From the NCBI RefSeq assembly GCF_000330505.1, contig NW_004443770.1:20609-74689 (forward strand): DNA of 54,081 nucleotides, read 5' to 3'. This stretch comes from Entamoeba invadens IP1. Lineage: Eukaryota; Evosea; Mastigamoebida; Endamoebidae. Below are positions 21,540-31,576 of the stretch, piece after piece. Numbering within the stretch: the first letter of the stretch is position 1; the number at the start of each line of letters is the position of its first letter. The position numbers and the translations under genes were made by a program. The notes below the pieces were generated by a model. It saw nothing but the letters and a program-made list of their open reading frames with translations, made no database searches and was not told the origin of the DNA.

Positions 21540-21911
21540 TTAATAATTGTTTCTGTACCAGACCGTGTTCCAGCAATAGATGTCCTCCGAAAGAGCAATG
21601 GAGAACAAGACGACAAAAATTATGACCAAGTACATTAAGAGCGCCGAAAGAGCTCTATATCCCCATAACTTCGTCTGTGGAGCGGGATTGAAAATCAAGA
21701 ACAACTGGAAGATCCAAACGACTGGGAAGATGTAACCAAAGGCGTACAGTAACGCAGTCGAGACGTGGGATTCAGTCTTGACTGGAGCTTGTTGTGGGAC
21801 TTGTTGAGCAGTCATCATTGGAGGGACTTGGAGTTGGACTGGTTGATATTGAACGGGTTGAACGAGGGGTTGGACATAGAATTGTTGTGGGGCTTGTTGG
21901 ATATACGACAT
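21540..21911 (-). CDS. Pro/Gln-rich two-helix membrane protein
   Basis: 123 residues from an ATG. The N-terminal 45 residues are a Q/P/V-rich, repeat-like tail (QPLVQPVQYQPVQLQVPP). Two hydrophobic segments follow: ALLYAFGYIFPVVWIFQLFL (about 53-72) and ALLMYLVIIFVVLFSIAL (about 88-106), joined by a short loop NPAPQTKLWGYR. The C-terminus is short and polar. The layout of a disordered PQ-rich cytosolic tail plus a helical hairpin is seen in several unrelated small membrane proteins. I cannot name the family. No signal peptide. Its 3' end is 158 bases from the zinc-finger gene start, same strand. Confidence 0.65.
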   Translation of the reverse strand: MSYIQQAPQQFYVQPLVQPVQYQPVQLQVPPMMTAQQVPQQAPVKTESHVSTALLYAFGYIFPVVWIFQLFLIFNPAPQTKLWGYRALSALLMYLVIIFVVLFSIALSEDIYCWNTVWYRNNY

Positions 21912-23474
21912 ATTGATTTAATGAGTTCGTCGACCATTTTTATAGAGTCGTCGTCTTGAAGAGGCATAATAGACAATATGGTAAATAATAATTTGAATAG
22001 AATCGTATTGTTTGATTTTTACAAGCTATTACTATTTTGATGGATTAAAAAACCATATTTTGCAGCATAAAATGTGTCACAATGAAAAATCAAAAACTCA
22101 CAAGACTCTCAAATCCAAAAAAATTTTATCTTTGTTTTGTGAAGAAATTAATTTCGTATTATAAAGAATAGGAGATTGCTCTTTATTTTAAAAAAGTAGA
22201 AACACGTCTCATTTTTTTGTTATTCTATATGGTGATAGTATTTTACTATTAATAAAACTATAATATTATAAATATTTAATAAATGGAATAGTACTAAAAT
22301 TTATTAATATTATATATATAAATTTTAATAGTAAAATTATTGATTTATTATTATTATTATATTCTAATAATATTATTGGTTAATAATACTAGACTAATTT
22401 AATTAGTATTTTTAATTCTAATAATAATACAAAATATAATATAATAAAATTATAATAATAAAGAATCAACATTAAAAAAAAACTAATTTAATTAAAAATT
22501 CAATTAAAAAAAATATAACAATAAGTATAGTACAAATAATGATTTTAATTGTAATTATACATCTCACGTTATAATCAAACATATTCAATATTCATTAGGC
22601 TTCGCACCCGAGAATTTTACTATTAAAAATTAGTATTTAAAAAAAACTAATAAAACGGGAAAGAAAAATTGACCCGTTTTAATAGTGTACCATACAATAC
22701 ACAACAATTTAATAAATTATAACCATTCAAATTAATAAAGCGGTTGACTGTTTTTAAAAAGTTATTATTTATACCCTTTTAGTGTTATAATTTGATAATT
22801 ACAATTTTACACCGTTTTTAATGGCACTATATTTTGGGAAAATAATAATTAAATAATGAAGTATAATATTAAATAATTGAATAAACAAAAATAATTTGAT
22901 TTTAGTAGGTGATTGGATATTTATTTTTTAACATCTTTTTCAACTCCTTTTTTTATATTTTTTCTAAATTAAAAAGTTAAGATTTTGGTGTTTTTAAGTG
23001 TTTTATTTGTTTGTTTTTTGATAAATGAACTTTCTTTTTTTTTCGTATTTACAACATTTATAGTTATTTTGTATTTTATTATTCTTATTGAACAAAAATA
23101 TATCAAATATATTAGTTTTGAAACTATTAAACAACTACAATAAAATAGAACTGAAGATTAATTTTCATTTTGATTGATATTTTTGAAAACAACAACAATA
23201 TTTATTATTTAACAAAAAATAGTTTTACTAATGATAAATCAATTAAAATAAATAGTAATAAATTACATTAGGTTTTGAAACATGCAAATAGTATGCGTAA
23301 AACATTTGTAACAAAATAATAATTTTACCAAAAGAAAGAGTTATATCTATAAATAGTCTCAAATCCCGAAATTCAAGGCATTATTTCAAGCTAAAACCGG
23401 TACCACCCCCTTTCCACAGAACTTGAACAAAAAGGAAATGAATCAAAAACTCAAAAATCGCCAAATCCCATTAG
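21912..23474. other. AT-rich spacer with an inverted repeat
   Basis: No gene seen. At 22647-22659 CTAATAAAACGGG pairs with CCCGTTTTAATAG at 22673-22685 (11 of 13 positions) around a 13-base loop. The rest is A/T-rich with many short ATT and TAA runs. Confidence 0.55.
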
Positions 23475-25026
23475 ATGTCGTTCATTGAAAAAATTAAATG
23501 TATGACGCTCTCCTCGGACGAGTCGACTCTTGTCAAGGCGACTCGAAACGAAGACCTTCCCCCCAAACAAAAATATTTAAACGAAATTTTGTATTGCTAT
23601 CAAAATTTGGTCGACTACGAGTCGATGACCGACATAGTTGCTGAACGCGCAAAAGGGAGTTTTAAGAGTTGGATGGATTTCGGGCACATTTTAGTGATCA
23701 TGTTAAGTATCGAAAAGATCGATTCAAAACATACTCTTCTCAAAAAGTATAAGAAGGAGACCTGTAAATTTAAGGATATCCCTTTAGGTACTAATTCTCA
23801 CGAAAAACTGACAAAAATGTTCTCTGAGTATTTCGTTCGTCTTGTTGCTATGTACAACAGTTTGGGAATCGTCATCGAGGAGAACACTACTATTTTCGAA
23901 TTGAAAACTACCGACAACTGGAGACGGTTGTTTGCAATCACGGGTTTGCTCTCTTTAATAACTTCATTATAACACTTTACTTTCTATTAATAGTAAAGTG
24001 GTCTTGACACGTGTACAACACACCCTCTTTACAAAGAGAATATTATACTATAATTATGAATGAGAAAAAGGAGAGCAGACAATTAATGTGTAGACGAACT
24101 GTTTTCTCACTTCGATTTTTTTAAATCTGTTGAATGGCAGAACACCGAGTTATACGTGTCTCCACTTTGCACTGTCATAGTCCAACTTTTACTTCGGGAG
24201 GCCGTCACAGTTGTTTTCAAGTTGGTATTGATTTGTGTTTGTTTTATATTATTATATTATTATATTATTATATAGAATTTCTAAGTGTAAGCATATTAAG
24301 TGTTAATATAATTAATTATTAATTAACTAAGAAATAAATAACCATATAACAACTATATATTAATTAAAAATAAACCAAACTGCCGTTTCAAGTGAAACTA
24401 TATTTTATTATCAATTAACACTATAGAATAATTTTATTAAAGATATTAATCACATTCAACCGGTTCACTTAACTAAACTGGCTGAGACATTCACCAATTT
24501 GTCGAAGTGTATTTCATATATGAGCTCCGACTTAAAAAATCGAGTTCCAGAAAATCAAAGAGGATTGTTCCCAGAAGTCACTCTTCCTCCTACCATCTTC
24601 GAGGCCCTTAACAAAATTTTGATGAGTGGCGAACGGTTTGAACAAACTAAAGCTGCTCCTATTGTTGAACAAACGTTAACACAATACATCGACTTCATCA
24701 ACACAAATGAAGCGCCATTTGACAACTATATCACTTCAATAGAAAATATTCCAGTGAACGACCAAGGCTCAAGATCATCGTCGACGTCGACTTCTAACTC
24801 GCGAAGTGGCTCGAAGAGTCGAAAAGGAAGTCAGAGCTCTTCGACACGTCCACACGTCAGACAAAATTCGTTGCACACGCCAACACAAGGAATGCCACGT
24901 TACAGTTACAGCGCGACGCCGCGAAAACAACGAGCGGGGTCGACAGACTACTCCCTCAACCCAACACTCGCCCCGGAAGGCACTCCAAATGAAAAGAAGA
25001 GGCATGACTCGGTTCAACAGATATGA
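23475..25026 (+). CDS. ANTH-domain (AP180/CALM-type) clathrin adaptor, three exons
   Basis: Model: exons 23475-23943, 24094-24236 and 24427-25026; introns start GTTTGC and GTTTGT and both end TAG. The join is in phase throughout (1,212 bases, 403 residues). The ANTH hallmark is near the N-terminus: LVKATRNEDLPPKQKYLNEI, matching the KAT...PPK lipid-binding loop. Exon 2 supplies the helices LFSHFDFFKSVEWQN and VQLLLREAVTVVFKLVL, and exon 3 a further domain helix (LTKLAETFTNLSKCISYM). From about residue 290 the protein is disordered and serine/arginine-rich (SSSTSTSNSRSGSKSRKGS). ANTH proteins bind PI(4,5)P2 and recruit clathrin at the plasma membrane. No clear clathrin box is seen in the tail. 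Exon 1 alone looks like a truncated gene, which splicing resolves. Confidence 0.8.
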
Positions 25027-25112
25027 AAGATGACGATGGAATAAGACGCGTATTTTGATTGTTTTGTTTTGTTAGAGAATTGAAGTGTTTAATTTAAATT
25101 TAAAGTGCTAAA

Positions 25113-25554
25113 TTACTGTTTATAATACTGTCGATATCCTCTTGTCTCAAGTTCTTGTGCTATTTGCTCCATCGTTGAGTTTGAAATATCCATTTTTTCA
25201 AGAGGGTTTCCCATCACGTCTTGAAAGGTCAAGTAGTCTGCGTTCTCTTGATTAGTCACAAATATTGTCATTGGGCTACTAAGTGAGTCTGGTACAATTG
25301 TCGTATGACGGGTTTGTGTTGCATGTTAAACTATAATCAACTATATAATTAACTATATAATAACCCAATAATAAATTATTAAATAAACTATATAATTAAC
25401 TATAAACAAACTAATTCGATATCTCATCGACTATAAACTCGCCGACACCCTCCCCTCTTGTGCACCTGATCCGCATCTCAATCACCGCCTTAAAGTATTT
25501 GTCTTGATTCGCTGCATACGCTCCAAGTAATACAAGTCCCAAAAACACTATCAT
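25113..25554 (-). CDS. small secreted protein, 102 aa, two exons
   Basis: Found by hand. Exon 1 (25554-25412) encodes a signal peptide MIVFLGLVLLGAYA and ends at a GTTTGT donor. Intron 25411-25279 ends TAG. Exon 2 (25278-25113) continues in phase to a stop; total 309 bases, 102 residues. Alternative splice choices I tried hit a stop. The second half (MTIFVTNQENADYLTFQD, then MGNPLEKMDISNSTMEQIAQ) has the look of a small thioredoxin-like beta-alpha unit. It faintly recalls the C-terminal part of Sep15/SelM proteins of the ER lumen, but the CxxC/U redox centre is not visible, so I do not claim that. No KDEL-type retention signal. Codon use and the signal peptide support a real gene; the intron needs cDNA. 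Confidence 0.5.
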
Positions 25555-25851
25555 TTCGTATTTTAAAGTTTGACCTTTTTTAACTTTAAATATAATTAGT
25601 ATAAGAATAGAGCAGTTCTATTCTTATCAAAAGTAAAACTATTCATTATAATTAATTTTATTATATTTTTACTAGTAATGAAAAGGGACTTAAAAATAGA
25701 ACAGCTGTTTCCCTTTTGTTTCTGTAAAACCAGTGAATGGAAACAAAGACTCAATGGTTTCTTTTTTAATTAAAATACTAATAAATATACTATTATATTA
25801 TTGGTATACTTATTAATAAAAAATATTAGACAAATAGTAAAACACAAACAC

Positions 25852-26758
25852 TCATTTCTTAAACTTGTCTTGAAGTTTCAATAGAGGGGCCGCTGGTGCC
25901 AAAAACGAAGGGTCGTCGAGGTTTTCCTTCTTCAAGAAAACCACAGAAGTTGGCTTTAAATGTTTCAGTTTTTTCTAAGAGTGAGTAATCTAATTATATA
26001 GTATTTATTATCTATTGTATAGAACAAACCTCGACTTTAGGAGTGTGGATGTCACAATAAAACACTTTAGGGATGGCAAACAAAGGAGGATCGTGGCATT
26101 GTAAATGGAAAGCTCTGTTACAGCCTGGGAAAGCACATTTAACATGGACGCCTTTTTGGTCGCAATACTCACAAACGTCTCGACTGTATTTAGAAACCTT
26201 TTTTGGAGGTTCATAGTCGGCTATTAGTTATTATTAGTTATTAATTTATTAATTAATTATTAATTAATTGTATTAAAATGGAGTCATCACTTTCAAACCT
26301 TTAAAGTGACGACTTGAAAAGTAACAAACTGTATTTGCTTATGTACTTTGGCACCTCAAATTGAACGGGGTTCACTGTTGTCAAGTACAAATGAATTTGA
26401 TAAAAAGGGTCGGTTTTGGGGATCGTCAATTTGTTCAGTTGAAGCTATGTGTTAACCTTTTCAATATCATATTATACTAATATTATATTATACTAATATA
26501 ATATTATAAATCTATGATAAAAATAGTATCTGTAATAAACTCACAAACTCGGTATGAGCACACACGACAGTACCACTCATGTGCAGGGATTTTTTCTTGA
26601 GCTATGGGAGGACACGCACACTGTAAATGAAACGAACAATCGCACCCATCACAGTACAATATGATGCCAAAGTTCTTCAGACAGCAATCGCAGTAATCGT
26701 GATTCTTCACTTGATTTCTCTTAACCCTTGGTTGGACTTCCTCACTTTGTTCTGACAT
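25852..26758 (-). CDS. double PHD-finger protein, Rco1/PHF12-like, four exons
   Basis: Exons 26758-26549, 26444-26330, 26220-26030 and 25974-25852. The three introns (104, 109, 55 bases) all go from GTTTGT to TAG. Phases fit and total 639 bases, 212 residues. PHD1 ligands: C23, C26, C36, C39, H44, C47, C64, C67. Second finger: C125, C128, C137, C142, H147, C150, C164, H167, ending FYCDIHTP, and slightly like an extended PHD (CAFPGCNRAFHLQC). Between them lies NPVQFEVPKYI, resembling the NPxxFxLP segment between the two PHDs of Rco1/PHF12, where Sin3/MRG proteins bind. Rco1-type proteins guide the Rpd3S histone deacetylase to transcribed chromatin. At 212 residues this is a minimal version. 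The start is the first ATG; the frame extends upstream only via TTG. Confidence 0.75.
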
Positions 26759-26900
26759 GTCTCTATTTTGTTGTTTTAAGTTCCATTTTGATAACTTATG
26801 CTTTCTTAAAAACAAAAGTTTTTTACTTAATTTATCGGGTTCTCGAGTGAAATCAAATAAAACCGTCAATTTAAAAACAATACTAATATATTACTATAAC

Positions 26901-27020
26901 AATAAACTATTAAATAAACCATAAATTTTATTATATAATAAACTATAAATTAAACTATAAATTAAACCATTAAATAAATTATAAATTTTATTATATAATA
27001 AACTATAAATAAAACTATAA
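26901..27020. repeat. 60-bp tandem duplication, two copies
   Basis: 26911-26950 and 26971-27010 match at 38 of 40 positions at a spacing of exactly 60. The matching block runs through ATAAATTTTATTATATAATA. It lies between the PHD gene start and the next gene's 3' end. Confidence 0.7.
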
Positions 27021-27180
27021 AATAAACTATAATTTGTCATTTAATTTAAAGTGTTTTTAAACGCCTTGTAAAGCGCGTCTAAAAGCAATTTAATGTGTTT
27101 ATGTGTAAATATATAAACCACTGATGTGTGTCGGCATTTATTTATGACAATACAATCAAGAACACAAATAGTAATAAAAA

Positions 27181-27642
27181 TTATTTATTTGGGTTGCTTT
27201 GTGAATTATTTGAGAAGAATTTGTCTGTCAAAATTTGTGAAGACCTGACCGCTTTTTTGTGTTTTTTTGCTTGGAGTATTGGTAAATCGTTTTTAGTGAT
27301 TTTTGAAGCGTCGATTTGTGGTAATACTGCACCGCGAGGGCTACGTGGGCTTTTTGGACTTATCATTTCGGCCTTAGTGATACTGGCGTTCTGTCTTTCA
27401 TTTTGGTTCTTTGCCTCTTCACTCATAATATGTTCATTTCCTTTTTGATTTATGTTATCTACTATCTCTAAGTTGAGTGTCAAGTTTTGTGCCTTCTTAA
27501 GTTCCTCTTTAATACAAGGAATAGGTGGTCTCACAAAATCGTGCAAATCCTCAAAACTCGCAGCAAACAGTCTTGACTGTCTTGGGATAATGCGAGGTCC
27601 AGTCCCATTCTTTGTTTTGATATTCGTCAAATCATATTCCAT
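27181..27642 (-). CDS. hypothetical basic protein, 153 aa
   Basis: From an ATG, 153 residues, single frame. There is no signal peptide or membrane segment. The N-terminal half has a proline-containing segment (LHDFVRPPIPCIKEELKK); the middle is acidic and polar. There is a run of SP motifs (ISPKSPRSPRG) like proline-directed kinase sites, then a lysine-rich stretch (ILQAKKHKKAVRSSQILTDK) and an asparagine/serine tail. I recognise no family. Low-complexity composition suggests a mostly disordered protein, perhaps nuclear by its basic patch. The frame is unbroken and richer in G+C than the flanking spacer, supporting a real gene. Confidence 0.55.
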   Translation of the reverse strand: MEYDLTNIKTKNGTGPRIIPRQSRLFAASFEDLHDFVRPPIPCIKEELKKAQNLTLNLEIVDNINQKGNEHIMSEEAKNQNERQNASITKAEMISPKSPRSPRGAVLPQIDASKITKNDLPILQAKKHKKAVRSSQILTDKFFSNNSQSNPNK

Positions 27643-27961
27643 CGGCTTATTTATGTTTTCTTGTTCTTTCTAATTTTACTATATTTTCTATCTATTTATA
27701 GTTATTATTTAATTGCACCATTCAGTTTCTAAATTAGTTCAATGAACTATTTTAATACCAATTCAATGATTACCAAAATAATAATTAAATAATAATTGAA
27801 TAATAATAAAATAAACAATTAAAAATATTATTTAATTATAATTAAATAATAATTAAAAAAGTATTAAATTAATAGTAAAATATAATTTAATTATTAATTA
27901 ATTATAAATGATACAAAAACTATAATAAAACTAGAAATATTCAAAAAGCACAAATTGGTAA

Positions 27962-30129
27962 TTAGAAGCACTTATCTCTAACGTTGTTGATGATGTCAAG
28001 CGCCTGTTTCAAAGCGTCCAAATTCTGTTTAACAACTTTTCTCTCACTCACAAGAGCCGGGTTTTCAGCCAATAAGTCTTGAAGGAGAGTTTCGTTGTAC
28101 ATCTTCTTGATGAGTTCTTTTTGGATCGAGTCTCTAGTCTTGAACACCAAGAAATGGATGACAGCCTTTGGGACCAAGTCCTTAATACTCTTTCTCACAA
28201 TCAACAAATAGTCTCTCGACAAGTTTCTGATCAACTCAATTTCTCTCATTTCTCTCTGATTTGTGTGATCCACCCGAATCGATGACGTCATCGCATTTTG
28301 TTGTGCTGGTTGGACTTGACTCGTTTGTTGTTCCTTTTTCTGTGTGTTCAATTCTTTAGTGAAGTGGCTTTGTTTTTTCGGTTGAGTTGTTTGTGGTTGC
28401 ATGTTTTGTGCTCTCTTCTGTGTAGTGACATCAACAACAACATCTTGTCTTTTCGCAGTCATATTTTCAGGCGTTTTCATCGCTTCGTCGGCTTCTTTGA
28501 GCACCTTTGTAGTATCAAAATCCGGATGACTCGTGTTGACATAGTCCGCTTCTATCTATTGATAAGTATACTATTAAAGAATAGTATTACCTGTTTTACT
28601 ATTCAATACTATTAAAATTACTATTCACTGATTTACTATTCAATATTATTAATAATAATTTAAAGAGTATAACTATTACTTTATAATAAAAAACTATAAA
28701 AATAACAAACGTCGATGATGTCTTGGATCATCTTATGTGCCTGGGTCATAAAAGTGTTCATGACTTCAGTTGAAGCTTGGACAAGTGCTTCTCTGAATCT
28801 GTCGTACTTCTCAATATTTTCTTTTGCTGTTTTAGCGACGATGTTTTTCATTTCGGAATAGACCGAGTCGACACACTGGTGGCAGCTCCCCTCGAAGTTC
28901 TTGACTTGTTTAGCAATTAAGTTCTCAAAAGCGGTCTGTGGGACATAGAGACATGGTCGAGTCCCACTTGCGTTTTTAATAGCCGTCAAAATGTCGACGT
29001 CTTTAATATTAGCCAAGATGTCTTGTGAGTCGATATTTGGTCTGAATTGTGTTTCAAAAACGGAGAAGATCTTTGCACCACCTGCCAACTCGTGTGCGTG
29101 GATATCAGTGTTATTCCCGCTCAACGCGTTTGAGAATGAAGTTGAGAATTTCATGATTTGCTGTAAGGAGACGGACAAGAGATTGTCGTCGTCGGGTTTG
29201 ATCTCGTCGTATCTTTTTCTTGCCTTCTCAAAAGACTCATTGATTTGACTTCTTAGCGTTGGGAGGCATTTTTGGATATGTTGCAACAGTAATGTGTTCA
29301 GTTTATTCACTAAGTATTCCGTGCCCATTCGATCTGCTATAGAACAATACACGGGATGGTCTTCAAAGTACTTTCTTTCATTCTTTAATGATGTTTGGAC
29401 GTCCATCCCATTATTAATGTCTTGTTGTGAACGATTCACTACACCTATATACCCCAGTTTCAATGGATAAACTCGGCCCATTAAGACATCCATCGAGTTG
29501 GTTCCTTTGTCCTCTAAATCTAATTTAGTTAAGACTCCAATTGTCCGCTCACCATCAGGATCAACTTCTTTGGCTACATGTAAAGCATCGGAATTCGCAA
29601 TATCAACATTCCCAGAGGTAACAGCTAAGATCAACGCATTCTCTGGGGCTGCATATTGATACACCATATCTCGTAAATCCTTCACTAACTCTTTGGCTTG
29701 CCCAACTACAGAGACTTTCACTAAACCCGGCAAATCTACTAATGTCAAATCAACGACATTCGGAGAATGGATTCGTAAGCGAATCGGTGTCGATGAAACA
29801 TTCCGCCCTGGACACGTCCGTGCAGTCTCCGCAGCTATCTCGTCTCGGATCTCAGAGAAATCAAAATATCGTTTGTCACCCGTGTGCTCAAAGAGGCCAT
29901 ACTCCTTCGGAACATCGGAACGAACACATTGGACTATAAGTGGTCGACGAGTCACTATCCCAGACCCCCGTGGTAAAAAGTCCTTACCAACGATATGCTC
30001 TAATACTGAGGACTTCCCTGATGACTGAGATCCAACTACTACTATTTGTGGGAGCGGGAGCGTGTTTGGAAGACCGGCGGCAGTGAAAACGTCTTGTAAA
30101 CTGTTGATGACTGGAATTAAGCGTTGCAT
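27962..30129 (-). CDS. dynamin-related GTPase (Drp/Vps1 type), two exons
   Basis: Exon 1 30129-28711, intron 28710-28556 (155 bases, GTTTGT to TAG), exon 2 28555-27962; 670 residues in phase. GTPase motifs: P-loop GSQSSGKS (33-40), switch threonine T60 in GIVTRRP, DLPG (132-135) and TKLD (201-204). The middle/stalk region fills exon 1. Exon 2 begins IEADYVNTSHPDF, the conserved stalk segment, then a glutamine-rich insert (about residues 515-580) where classical dynamins have PH and other types have insert B. It ends with a GTPase effector domain (IRNLSRDYLLIVRKSIKDL). No PH or proline-rich domain, so it is a dynamin-related protein of the Vps1/Dnm1/Drp1 kind. Such proteins oligomerise around membranes for fission of vesicles, mitosome-like organelles or other compartments. 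Confidence 0.92.
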
Positions 30130-30192
30130 TTGTGAGTGGAAATTAAGATCACAAGAAACTTAAATAGGAAGAGTGAATCTGGTTTATTGGAT

Positions 30193-30339
30193 CTATTTGT
30201 CATTCTGTGCAAAATATTGAAGAAATGCTGGTTTGTTTTCATGGAAATCTTCGGGCATTCCTAACACTCTTAAAACAAAATTTGTAAAAAAAAATGTAAT
30301 GAACAATAAAACATAATTCAAAAAAAATGAAAACGACAT
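30193..30339 (-). CDS. 48-aa single-pass membrane microprotein
   Basis: Found by hand. An ATG at 30339 opens a 48-codon frame: one hydrophobic helix, FFLNYVLLFITFFFTNFVL (about residues 5-23), then a soluble tail beginning RVLGMPEDFHENKPAFLQYF and ending QNDK. The tail has balanced, non-repetitive composition unlike the surrounding AT-rich spacer, which argues for coding. Poly-T runs at the hydrophobic helix stay in frame. I do not recognise the family; small ER or Golgi membrane subunits have this size and layout. It ends 63 bases from the dynamin start codon, same strand. Confidence 0.55.
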   Translation of the reverse strand: MSFSFFLNYVLLFITFFFTNFVLRVLGMPEDFHENKPAFLQYFAQNDK

Positions 30340-30688
30340 TTTTATCTATTATTATTTTCTTCTGATATATATTAGCAAAATAATGTTTTTACTTTGATAA
30401 TAACAGTATTTCACAGTTGTTATTCTTAATAGTTTTATATTATCAAATGTGTACTATAAATATAATTAATTTTACTAAAAACAACCATAAAATATATTAT
30501 TTTTAAAAAACAATAGTTAATATTTGGACTAACTATCATTTTATCACAGTTTAGTTCCACAATAAATAAAAGTCTATAAATAGTATTCATATAATAATTG
30601 TATATGTTTAATTTTATTAACCAAACAAAATTTAATAATTGTATTTGTACAGACAGACAGAAAAAGCAATTTCTTAATCAAATATACT

Positions 30689-30705
30689 CCGTCACTGAGT
30701 GACGG
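30689..30705. repeat. 7-bp GC-rich hairpin in spacer
   Basis: CCGTCAC-TGA-GTGACGG is a perfect stem in DNA that is otherwise nearly all A/T. It sits about 120 bases beyond the 3' end of the 30824-31546 gene and might be an RNA 3' structure. Confidence 0.4.
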
Positions 30706-30823
30706 GTTAACATATAGTAAGATAATATTATTATATTATTATATGGTATGATTATAGTATAATTATTATTATATTATTATGTTATAAACAATAATAAAAG
30801 TATAGTAATTTATATTTAACAAG

Positions 30824-31546
30824 TTACAAAGAATTGAACACTTGAAAGGAGTATAGAGGAGCAGGTACAAAGGCTGACCGGATTTGTTTTGTCGAAGACG
30901 TCTCTGTGTGTGTTTCAGAAGTTTCGAAGAGTTCTTTAGGGAAGTTTTGAATCGAGAGTGTTACTGCGTCATTATGGTACAAAAGGTTTTGAGCCATTTT
31001 AATGAAAGAGTAGTGAGTATCCGAGTTTTTAGTCGAGAGAGCGAATTTTTTGTTCGAGATGGCGTTAAAAGTGAAGAACGTAGAAGAGAGTTTTGAGTAT
31101 TTTAAACCGACTGTATTGACATCGAGGGTATAACCTCTCTTTAATAAACACCACGCCAAGTAATTAGAGAATGCTGCTTCGTTCGACCGCGTATCTTTTT
31201 TCAATTGGAAGTTTTGAGGGGTGAGAATTTTCATATCATCGAAGGTGATTTTTATCTCAGGAGTTAAGACTTGTTTTGCTGTTTGAATAATATGATGAAG
31301 ATTTGTTGTAAGGTAGTTTGAGTATTTCTGAAAGACAGTAAAGTCCTCGGAAAGAGTTGGTGCGTCTGCCCACATCACCTCTTCCCCACGAAGTACTTTT
31401 GGTGCGTAGTGAGATTCTTTCGTCTTCAAAAACCGGACTTGTGCACCTTCAAATAACGCTCCCATGAGTAACATAGCGCATGAGACTGCTTTCTTGTGCC
31501 GTGAGGTGATGTGCATCGTGGGTGTCATATTGTCACTCTTTTGCAT
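30824..31546 (-). CDS. hypothetical protein, about 240 aa
   Basis: The open frame reaches 31576 but begins with TTG there; the first ATG is at 31546 (MQKSDNMTPTMHITSRHK), giving 240 residues. No family recognised. A hydrophobic helix AVSCAMLLMGALF near residue 24 is too short and polar-flanked to be a confident membrane segment. The rest is a mixed soluble protein with a threonine/serine-rich stretch near the C-terminus (ETSETHTETSSTKQ). An upstream exon is possible, because the reading frame stays open for 30 bases before the ATG. The codon pattern supports a real gene. Confidence 0.6.
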   Translation of the reverse strand: MQKSDNMTPTMHITSRHKKAVSCAMLLMGALFEGAQVRFLKTKESHYAPKVLRGEEVMWADAPTLSEDFTVFQKYSNYLTTNLHHIIQTAKQVLTPEIKITFDDMKILTPQNFQLKKDTRSNEAAFSNYLAWCLLKRGYTLDVNTVGLKYSKLSSTFFTFNAISNKKFALSTKNSDTHYSFIKMAQNLLYHNDAVTLSIQNFPKELFETSETHTETSSTKQIRSAFVPAPLYSFQVFNSL

Positions 31547-31576
31547 CCCGTCGCTGTCAATTGCGAGTGTTTTCAA

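Noticed and set aside
24134..24322. 62-codon frame between ANTH exons
   Set aside because: It is the wrong frame over real exon 2 of the ANTH gene and then runs through the intron.
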